This document shows positions 56,584-64,000 of a stretch of DNA of 64,000 nucleotides, one piece after another. The stretch spans positions 3,162,001 through 3,226,000 of the forward strand of contig JAUKTV010000002.1 of NCBI GenBank assembly GCA_030549205.1, in the 5' to 3' direction. The stretch's first letter is position 1, and every line of letters begins with the position of its first letter. Both the position numbers and the translations under genes were made by a program. Source of the stretch: Apiosordaria backusii. Lineage: Eukaryota; Ascomycota; Sordariomycetes; Sordariales; Lasiosphaeriaceae. The notes under the pieces are model-generated. The model worked only from the letters and a program-made list of their open reading frames with translations. It had not been told where the DNA came from and did no database searches.

Positions 56584-57002
56584 CTCCAGGGAAATAAATC
56601 CTAGCATGTGACTTACTAACCAAATAGGGTATAACAAGAAGGATTTTATCGAAATTGCCTTAGTAGTCCGGTACTTAAAAAAGACCTGTTTTCCTATATA
56701 AAACTAAGTATCTTAACATTATTAATATTCCAATATCATCTAATGCATGTATTGTCTTTGAATACGTAGTTTGTTAGTATGGTAATATGGTCAGCTTAGT
56801 CCAGCGTTATGTAATGGTAAGAAGTAGTGGTATTGAGCAATGGGAGTAGCACTGGCCACCCATTTTAAGAAGTACCTCTACTATAGAAATTGCTAGAAAA
56901 GTGACTTTAAATCTGGCCTTGTGTGTGTAGCTACCACAGATCAACATTCCCCCCCGACAATTTTGTGGGGCTTGTATCGCGCTAGGATTTATTTCCCTGG
57001 AG
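56584..57002. mobile_element. 419-bp non-autonomous Tc1/mariner-like element
   Basis: Terminal inverted repeats are CTCCAGGGAAATAAATCC at the left and GGATTTATTTCCCTGGAG at the right. The element is flanked by TA on both sides (56582-56583 and 57003-57004), the classic Tc1/mariner target duplication. Its right ~140 bp match the right end of the neighbouring 1.6-kb element (CATAGAAATTG..., GTGACTT..., GGGGCTTGTAT...GCGCTA), and its left end matches that element's left end (CTTACTAACCA). It is therefore an internal-deletion derivative of the same family, with no coding capacity. Confidence 0.85.
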
Positions 57003-57010
57003 TACACCTA

Positions 57011-58611
57011 TACCAGGGGTAATTGAGCCTAGCGTATAACTTACTAACCACATAAGGGAAAAAACCTAGATATTTAATCTATTTCTTTCTAAGTCACAGT
57101 ACTTACAAAACAGCCATTTTCCCATACAAAACGAAGTACCTATACTAGTACCCAATGCTCCGGCCTTCCACTTCAATGACTTTCTTCAACCTACCGGGCA
57201 TACTATAAGCCAGAATTTGAAGGTAGTCAGTAGGCACTGCTTCCCACGCTCTTTAAACGGCTGGGCGTAAGGCCCTGGAATTGAGCCTTTCGACGTCGTA
57301 GTGTAATTCAATCCAATTTTTCATCCAAAACCACACATTCTCGATAGGGTTCAAATCAGGGCTCTTTGCCGGCCAGTTCAGCTGTTCAATTCCCAGGCTA
57401 GCAATGTGAGCCCGTATAGCCCTGGATGAGTGAGACGCGGCATTATCTTGCTAGAAGACCACATAAGTACCTTGATCCCTTTTCTCCATAATAAATTGGT
57501 AAACAAGAGGGATAATATACCTCTAATACTTCTCGCTATTAATACCCCCATATTCCTTTTCCCACACAAAAGACGGTCCTTTCATAGGGCCACATATCGA
57601 CCCCCAAAACATCCAACCGTGAGGCTTTTGCCGTATGGAAGCCCAGGCCCCGATATCTTCAGTGTCGTATATTGTAAGCCACCTTTTCCACATATGGCTA
57701 TTAGTGGCCCAGGTTTCGTCACTGAATAACACCCTCTCCCAGTCTTCCGGGCAAGGCCGAAGTGCCAATTGCTCGCGGGCAAAGGCCAGGCGGGCCTCCC
57801 GGTGTTGGGCAGTGAGCTTAATCCTCCGCGGTGGGACCTTGCGTTTGAAGCCGGCTTTTCTCATCGCTGTGGTGAAGGCTTGATCTCGAAAACGCTCGAA
57901 TCCTTCCAAATACCACCTTAAATCCTCCCATCTTAGCTTGCGAGCGATCGGGTCGTCATTGAGGGCGTGGGTAATACGGTCTTTCTCATCGGGTGTGAAC
58001 TGCGAAGGCTTTCGGCCACGACGGTTGGTTCGCGGGGTCAACGGCGAATTACAGGCACCTTGAACTTGGCTCCACGACGCGCCTGTGGCCCGGCAAATGG
58101 CCCAGTAGTCCCATTTGGCCTTGGTTCGTAAGACCTGAATTGTATGCTGTGGTCGGTCAGTCAACGGCCAAGTAGGTGGTGGAAGTGGGTGCTTAGTAAG
58201 CCTACTTTTTCATCGCGCGAGAGCTCTTTTGCCCGTGGTTTTCTTCGAATTGGCCCAGGGCCAGTGGGAAATTGAGGCTGTGAGAGCCTTTGAAGCCGTA
58301 GCCGGTAAAATCGCTCGGCTGCAGGTGTATTGTGAATATCGTTGTGGTTGACAAGAGCGTTGATTTCCATGGTGGTGGGTGGTGGTGGGTGGTGGTGGTG
58401 GTGTGGGTGTGGTCACAGTGATGCAACGCGAGCGGGTTCGCATTTCCTTAAAAGCTGGTAAGTACCCCTGCCATAGAAATTGGTAGCAAAGTGACTTACA
58501 ATTCGATGAATTTCGATATTACGTATGTGGCTGCTGACGATCAACATTGCTATCCCAGATTTGTCACAGTTTTATGGGGCTTGTATTGCGCTAAGCTTTA
58601 TTTCCCTGGAG
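57011..58611 (-). mobile_element. 1.6-kb Tc1/mariner-like DNA transposon with dead transposase
   Basis: The left end (TACCAGGGGTAATTGAGCC) is a mutated form of the family end; the right end GCTTTATTTCCCTGGAG is intact and followed by TA (58612-58613). A TA at 57009-57010 precedes it. It lies only eight bases from the 419-bp element. A transposase pseudogene on the minus strand fills most of it. The copy carries C-to-T type stop codons, so it has passed through RIP. Confidence 0.85.
57145..58370 (-). pseudogene. Tc1/mariner-family transposase pseudogene (DDE superfamily)
   Basis: The N-terminal part starts at about 58370 (MEINALVNHNDIHNTPAAER). It switches frame at a 5-base A-run (plus strand T-run 58206-58210). 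The main part carries a helix-turn-helix-like segment (YWAICRATGASWSQVQGACN) and RRGRKPSQFTPDEKDRI. The catalytic acids are visible: the Asp of LFSDETWA, the Asp of QDNAASH, and SPDLNPIENVW as the third region. The reading ends VEGRSIGY. In-frame stops follow SEKY (TAG), precede QDNAASH (TAG) and follow LRPAV (TAA). Each is what a C-to-T change makes from CAG or CAA. The transposase is inactive. Confidence 0.88.
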
Positions 58612-60264
58612 TAGGTGTAGGTGAACGCAGCGATGTGGGTTTTGATCAGCACAACTGTGGGGTGTGGGGTCAGTTGGGGGAACAAGCTTTGGAGCGACGT
58701 TTGGACCCCAAGATCTGGAGCCGAGGGAGAGATACTCCGGGAAGGTTGAGACGGACATGATGCTTCGCCGCAAAACACTAGGGGAGCAAAAAATAGAAAA
58801 ATAGATTGAGACATGCCCGGCTGGACGTGCAGATCGTTGAAGATTGGGAGGAGGGAATAGGGCTGTGTAGTGGTACTGAGGAAGCTCTGTGTCAGTTGAT
58901 TCCCGTCGCGGCATGCATATGGGATGCATAAAGAAGGGTGTCCAAAGGCCGCACTGTGACGGTACACAGATCGGGTCTGGCTGCAGAGAGTGCCTGACGA
59001 TCTGCTGGAAAGCTTGGCTGCCTCGTTCTGATGGCTTTGACACATGCAGTGTGAAGTGGCTGTCACTCTGTCACTTGTGTCAAAAGCAACGGAGACCGAG
59101 AAGCAATATCGCCAAAGAAATGCCGAAAGTGATGGAAAGAGCTTGGACCGGCTGCCCAAACCGCGGGGATTTGTGAGTGGAGCAGTTCCCAGTTCCCAGC
59201 GCCGGAAACGCGGCACGTCGTGTCAGCTCACTGATTGGTGCCGAGGGATGGTGAAATGCCGAGAGAGTCCCGTGCGGCCCCCAGATTCATGGGGATGATG
59301 AGAGGCAGCTTCCACAGTGCTGCGAGCACCCGTCCCAAGGGTCTGGTTGTGGATATTAAAAAGCTTCACCGACGGGACTTGAAACACTGCCAAAAGGCTG
59401 CACTCACAAAGATGGAAAAACGCTGACACTTGTCTTATTCAGGGCGACCCTTGTGACCGTGTTCCCAGGGGCCCGGGGCGCTGGAATCTCGCAGTGTCAC
59501 GCACCGTCTCTTCTTTCCAATTGGATGCCAGTGCCAGGGATCAGGAATTGCGCCCTCCAACAGTGGTGCAACCTCAAACTGGAGCAGACCCAACGGGCGT
59601 GCTCTTGACGGCTGACACGCCCGAACCGGCAGCTGCTCCAGACCTGGCCCCTACCTGGGCTGGTTTCCTCCACTCGCAATTCAAGCCGAACCCGAGAACA
59701 CCTCACTTCAGTCCACGCCTCGCAATCCTCGTTGATAGGAATGAATTGATTCTCTTGTTAATGTTTATGTATGCTTTGCTGACGGCCGAACCGGAGGCTC
59801 ATCTGAGCAACCAGTCAACAAAAGGCGCAGCAGTTCGGTGTGCAATTGAAGGTAGCTAGCGCGGATTTGACTGGACGACGCCGCGCGCTTCCTCTTTCAT
59901 CACCTCTCCGAGGGCTTGGGTCACCCGCACGTCTTCAGTCAGGTCTCCAAACAGTGCGAGCTCACCGAGCAAAAAGGGTGGGCCCGGGGTGAGAAGCCAT
60001 CCAATCACCGAGCTCCCTCGAGCTAGCGTACCGCGGGCTTGTTCCTTCGTCCCAGTTCATTGATTTCCAGCAACTGGGAAAACCGCTCGCCACCTGACAC
60101 CAAGAACCACCAAGCCGACACTTTGCTCAACAAGGCCTAGGCTCTCTTTTTCGTGTTTGAGCAACTGAGACAGGACAACTGCTTTTTCCTTCTCATCTTT
60201 TGTTTCTCTGTCGAGTCCTTCTGATCGATCAGAGCCTCTATCGAACAATACACCTCTGACGCGA
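58612..60264. other. Intergenic, no gene seen
   Basis: Several open frames lie on both strands (for example 59216-58572 minus and 59494-59859 plus) but none has a recognisable domain or protein-like composition. The right half is probably promoter and leader of the next gene. Confidence 0.4.
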
Positions 60265-61698
60265 ATGCGGTGCTGCTGCATGATCGATTGCAGCCGATAT
60301 CCCCATCAACCGTCTGCTGCCAAGTCCCGACTACTGCGCAGTACGAACCACGCCGGTTCAGCGTGGCCGCCACGGCGTTCAAGCCCGCGCAGGAATAGCG
60401 CAGGAGAACGCCCATGCTCTCATAAAACTATCGGCCTCCCCCTTCCCCCCACAAAATCGTCCCAACGCTGTTCCCCGTATGCCATCACCCGTCCAGCTGG
60501 GTCAGCCAACTCGAAAAGCGTCAAATCAGCCATGTACGGCCAATTCGTACACTGGCGCCAGACGCTCATCCAAGACGCAGAGGACAAAGACAACCGAGAC
60601 GAAGGCCGGGCGCCCCGACAAGACAATGACCAACACCACGATGAGGAAGAGCAGGAGGAAGCCGAATTTGCGAGTCGTATTGCAGAGTGGAGGAAACAAC
60701 GGGCCCAACCCCAGCATCGAGATCATCAACACAATGGACAGCGCCATCGGAAACAGAGCGAGAAATCACGCCAACCACCACCATCGTCACCACAACCAAC
60801 CGATTCGCCATCGCCCGAACCATCATCTGAGAACGCATCACCTCCTGGCCGATCGGCTGTCGACAAGCTGGCTCGCAAACTGAGCAAACAAAACCTTCAA
60901 CATAACAACCGGGTTCACGCAAAACCATCGGGGCAATTAACCCCATCGCCATTGCACTCAATGCCTCCGGTTGTGCCCGAGGCGCCAGCCATTGTTCCAG
61001 AGACGTCAACCACTTGTCATGCCCTTTCCGAGTACCTAGAAGTGGATCCACAGCATCAGCAACCCACTTCATCTGGTCCCTCGTGCAGCGATGACGCTCC
61101 TCAGCTCCCGGCCACTTCGCTAGCTGCAGGTTTTGAGAAGCCCGAGGACAAAAGGCTTGAATTTAAAAGGCTGCGCCAACGTGCTAGCGCGCGTGCACTG
61201 GAGGCTCGCCTGCAGGAAATGATTGACGACCAAACCCGGTGCAATGTCCGCAGCAAACCTCTCCTACCACCAGCTACCGCGACCACCGCAAGACCATGGT
61301 TGACACAACCGCCCGTCAGTGAACCTGTGTTCATTGAAGTTGATCCGGACTATGCGATGCCCAACTGGGATGACACCTTGGAGGCGGACGAGAACGACAC
61401 TGGTGACATGTCGATGATTGAAGATTTGACAACATCTGCACGACATGCACATGCCCCCAGCGGTGTCAGGAAAAACTCGATTGGCGGTGTTGCCCTGCGG
61501 TATCGGTTGTCCGTCGACGCGGCCCTTCGCTGCCAAAACGTGGTTAGAAGCCGCCCTAGGATGCGCAAGAGGGACAAGTCGCGACATGGAAGCACCGTGT
61601 CATCAGCCATGACGTCGGCCATTTCTTCACCTGTTATTGCGCCCACTATACCCTCCTCCTCGTCAATGCCGCCGCCGCCACCCTCTACTCAGTCCTAA
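60265..61698 (+). CDS. Uncharacterised low-complexity fungal protein
   Basis: The frame is open from an ATG at 60265 (477 residues), but its first ~90 residues are Ser/Arg/Pro-rich and unlike a protein start. I prefer the ATG at 60532 (MYGQFVHWRQTLIQDAEDKD, 389 residues). The body is disordered, with a Gln/His/Asp/Glu-rich region and helical stretches (FASRIAEWRKQRAQ; KLARKLSKQN; RLEFKRLRQRASARALEARL). A conserved-looking C-terminal block reads RKNSIGGVALRYRLSVDAAL, then RCQNVVRSRPRMRKRDKSRH, followed by a Ser/Pro tail. I know no function. The basic C-terminal block could bind nucleic acid or acidic partners. Confidence 0.6.
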   Translation: MRCCCMIDCSRYPHQPSAAKSRLLRSTNHAGSAWPPRRSSPRRNSAGERPCSHKTIGLPLPPTKSSQRCSPYAITRPAGSANSKSVKSAMYGQFVHWRQTLIQDAEDKDNRDEGRAPRQDNDQHHDEEEQEEAEFASRIAEWRKQRAQPQHRDHQHNGQRHRKQSEKSRQPPPSSPQPTDSPSPEPSSENASPPGRSAVDKLARKLSKQNLQHNNRVHAKPSGQLTPSPLHSMPPVVPEAPAIVPETSTTCHALSEYLEVDPQHQQPTSSGPSCSDDAPQLPATSLAAGFEKPEDKRLEFKRLRQRASARALEARLQEMIDDQTRCNVRSKPLLPPATATTARPWLTQPPVSEPVFIEVDPDYAMPNWDDTLEADENDTGDMSMIEDLTTSARHAHAPSGVRKNSIGGVALRYRLSVDAALRCQNVVRSRPRMRKRDKSRHGSTVSSAMTSAISSPVIAPTIPSSSSMPPPPPSTQS

Positions 61699-63117
61699 AA
61701 GGGCCATTCTTGTACATTTTGGTTTTGACATTTACATATAAGGATATATGATACCCTCGACCGACCGATCTCGCCTCGTCACCTACGCTTCGGCGGTCAT
61801 TTGCTTTTTACAGCGACTTTTTTTTTTCTTTTTTTTTTTTCTGGAGTTTCAACAGGAGTTCAAGCGATGATCCAAGGCTTCGGCGTCAGGGGTTTCAGGG
61901 GAGAAGCATGTGTAGCTTGTCTTGATTGTTGTTTTTTTGCATGCACTCAGGAGTTTAGGGGTTCTTGTTTTTGGGGGGCCCAAAATTTTGGGGAATACCC
62001 GGACCACCATTTACACAGGGCGTTGCAAAACATTCTAGACACATGGGTGTGCCGGAAGGGCCATTGAACCACCACATCTTGTTCAACCTGGCGCAGTCTC
62101 ACAAAGGCTTTTTTCTTTTCTTTCCTTGTCTTTTCCCCTCTGTTACGGAGTACATTCAACAGGGCTTTTCTGGTATAGTGGGGAAGGGGAGACAAGCTTG
62201 CAACAATGTACGAGAAACAAACTGATTAGAGTTTTTTTGGACACACGGCAATGCATCACCATTCATTGTTGACGGGGAGCTTGCTCCTTGTCATCTTTTA
62301 TTTCTTGGCCACACTGTTTTCTTTCACAAGTGGATCTTGACAGTGACTATGTTTGCCTTGGGCGTGTGAGAAAGAAGGGATGAATAGGTTGTGGCGAGGG
62401 AGGATGAGTTAAGTGTTAGCTGGTAAGTGTCTACTATTCAGTCTTGATTTGACCATCGCATTTCACATGCTTTTACAGGTCAAATTTCGGAGCGTTTTCC
62501 GACGAGATGCCCACGCTGTTGCTGGTCTCCAACGACAACAGAGGTGCCAGCTATGGGATACCTATTGTGTCGGAGTTTCTCGGGTGAATAACAATCGCTT
62601 GCTCGTATGACCCGCGGAGGTATTTTACATACCAGTCAGAGCCGGTGCCTTTGTTATGTGCTGGGGGGCTGCCGCACAGCATATTCACTAGTGGCCTCCA
62701 TCGACAAAGAATTCGGGGGTAATCCTTTGTTTTGTTGGTAAGCTCGCCCACAGCTCTCCACCTCAGTGGACGAGGTGAGGTCGGGACGTCACTGACGAGG
62801 CGTTAAGGGGGGGTGCCTTGAGACGGCCAGAACCCAACCCACCACCAGATCGAGTGGGCATGGGGCGCCTGGAATGGATCACCGTGTCGAAGCAACCCAA
62901 CCATTCCTCGGCAGGACAGGGGCCCATTCTAACATGAGACCTTCAAGTACAAATGTCTTGAACACCCCCCGCCCACCCATGATGGTTTCCATACCTTGTG
63001 TTGCTGTGGCAGGTTGGGTTGGTTTGTTGACTTTTTTCACTGCTCAACCCCTACACCAATACCAATACCCGACGACCCCTTTTTTCTTTTTTTTTCTTTC
63101 TCTTTCTTTGCCGCATC
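61699..63117. other. Long intergenic / probable leader of the downstream gene
   Basis: No convincing gene in 1.4 kb. T-rich runs at 61815-61845 and a pyrimidine tract at 63075-63108 just before an upstream ATG suggest promoter and leader sequence. Confidence 0.45.
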
Positions 63118-63261
63118 ATGGCATTCTGGAGCAACCAACACTCGTTACCACCAGACACATACCGCACAGCACCAGAATCAGAGCTCGACAGGAGGACCTA
63201 CAGCGCCCATACCAGCAGACTGCGATTCGCTACCGACCACGACCAACAATGGCTGGCGTAG
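63118..63261 (+). promoter_or_regulatory. 47-codon upstream ORF overlapping the main start codon
   Basis: An ATG at 63118, right after a long CT-rich tract, opens MAFWSNQHSLPPDTYRTAPE and ends with TAG at 63259-63261. That is 12 bases beyond the main ATG at 63249 and in a different frame. If the leader is as it appears, ribosomes using it cannot reinitiate forward to the main start, so it should repress translation. Confidence 0.5.
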
Positions 63262-64000
63262 AGGGCATGGCTTTCATGGCTGGCGGCCTACCCCTTGCGG
63301 GGAACAAAGAAGGCGGCAGCTTCTACAGCCATGATGTGGACGAGGCAGGATCGACGGATTTCTTTGACCAATTTGTCATGCTCGATGGCTCCGATTCGGA
63401 AACTACCGCGGAAGGGGGCGGCGGCCTCGGCCAGTTTTGCGGCGCTTCTGGCCTGCCCGTGTCGCCACAGCTCTCGTCCATCGAGCCATCGCTGTCGATG
63501 CCCACCACCGGGACTGGCTCAGCCAGCGGGCGGACGGCTGGCGCTGGTGGTGCGGCTGGGAACCACGGGAACTTCGGGCCCTCAGGAGGCCGAACCATGC
63601 CATTGGACAACCTCAGCGGCAATGCCAACGGTAGCAACTTGAACGGGAACCATGGCGGCGGTGCTGGGACTGGTGGCTGGCAGGGTGCCGTCAACTCTCC
63701 CATCATTGCCCGTCCTCATCAGTTTCAACAGCAGCAGGCACAACGACTTCAGCGAGCAACGACGAACATTGGCGACCATAAGATGAAACCAGACATCGAG
63801 ATTGACGGCTTACCATTTACCACCAGCGGGTTCGGGGAGCCTCTTGGTGGAGGAACCGTGTCAGACTCTGAACTTCTCAAGCTTGAGGGGCTGTCGATGC
63901 GTACGACAAAAGTCGAAGTACCTCAGCCGGCCGCTTCTGTTCCGCCTTCGCCCACTCCTCTGGGAAGCAGTCCTAAGAAGAGTAGTCGTCTAGGGGCTTT
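63249..64000 (+). CDS. Probable WetA-like developmental regulator, N-terminal part (truncated by window end)
   Basis: The ATG at 63249 opens a frame that runs without a stop to the window end (250 codons). It begins MAGVEGMAFMAGGLPLAGNK and soon has STDFFDQFVMLDGSDSE, an acidic-aromatic segment like that near the start of fungal WetA proteins. A Gly/Asn/Ser-rich linker follows (about 60-150), then a Gln-rich stretch, and TVSDSELLKLEGLSMRTTKV, also WetA-like. The visible end is VPPSPTPLGSSPKKSSRLGA. The conserved WetA C-terminal domain lies outside the window, so the call rests on these two segments. WetA controls spore-wall maturation and trehalose in asexual spores. An upstream ORF overlaps the start. 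Confidence 0.5.
   Translation, partial: MAGVEGMAFMAGGLPLAGNKEGGSFYSHDVDEAGSTDFFDQFVMLDGSDSETTAEGGGGLGQFCGASGLPVSPQLSSIEPSLSMPTTGTGSASGRTAGAGGAAGNHGNFGPSGGRTMPLDNLSGNANGSNLNGNHGGGAGTGGWQGAVNSPIIARPHQFQQQQAQRLQRATTNIGDHKMKPDIEIDGLPFTTSGFGEPLGGGTVSDSELLKLEGLSMRTTKVEVPQPAASVPPSPTPLGSSPKKSSRLGA

Noticed and set aside
58572..59216. 214-residue minus ORF beside the transposon
   Set aside because: Ser/Thr/Leu-rich without domain-like blocks, and its C-terminus is encoded inside the transposon end.
60057..60415. Overlapping minus-strand ORFs before the 60.3-kb gene
   Set aside because: They overlap the leader of the plus-strand gene and read as low-complexity chance frames.
1..64000. CRISPR array, prokaryotic operon or secondary-metabolite cluster
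   Set aside because: The sequence is eukaryotic (spliceosomal introns, fungal proteins). The tandem repeats lack regular unique spacers, and no PKS, NRPS or terpene synthase signature is present.

Overview
This window comes from a filamentous ascomycete, most likely a Sordariomycete close to the Sordariales. The evidence is short GT-AG introns (about 45-100 nt) with TACTAAC- or CTGAC-like branch sites, proteins typical of Pezizomycotina (a SUR7/PalI protein, a DUF3433 protein, an Flc/TRP-like channel, a PPR protein, a probable WetA developmental regulator), TTAGGG-type motifs, a nuclear tRNA-Pro with an intron, and transposon copies carrying the C-to-T stop-codon pattern of repeat-induced point mutation (RIP). 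I did not identify the species.

Layout. 0.3-1.8 kb: proline-rich protein. 3.1-6.4 kb: mitochondrial PPR protein. 6.9-8.8 kb: two mRNA-splicing genes tail to tail (Cwf18/CCDC12 and a zinc-knuckle RS-rich protein). 10.6-13.4 kb: R3H-SUZ RNA-binding protein. 15.7-22 kb: a dense housekeeping block with eIF3f and UTP25 (divergent), then mitochondrial bL17m and MIC12 (divergent). 24.5-30.7 kb: acyltransferase-3 membrane protein, delta-aminolevulinate dehydratase and a SUR7/PalI protein, all on the minus strand. 30.7-39.1 kb: a gene-poor repeat island holding several unrelated minisatellites and one uncharacterised gene. 39.1-46.3 kb: DUF3433 membrane protein, Ras-like GTPase and the OMA1 protease. 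48.8-53.3 kb: Flc-type TRP-like channel and an uncharacterised protein. 54.2 kb: tRNA-Pro(AGG). 55.3-58.6 kb: transposon cluster (AT-rich relic, a 419-bp Tc1/mariner-like deletion element, and a 1.6-kb element with a dead transposase). 60.3-61.7 kb: uncharacterised protein. 63.2 kb to the end: probable WetA, truncated by the window edge and preceded by an overlapping upstream ORF.

How the genes relate. There is no secondary-metabolite or defence cluster. The genes are mainly gene expression (splicing, translation initiation, small-subunit processome, mitochondrial ribosome), mitochondrial quality and architecture (OMA1, MIC12, PPR), and membrane/cell-surface functions. Two divergent pairs probably share promoters.

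The two observations I rate highest are these. (1) A degenerate family of about 22-23 bp repeats (core AGCTYRGATT) recurs in both orientations in most of the large intergenic regions, with some spacings lengthened by about 10 bp. (2) At least five genes contain a reading-frame break that is repaired by adding one base to a homopolymer. That points to systematic homopolymer under-calling in the assembly rather than to real gene decay, so the affected proteins should be read as intact.
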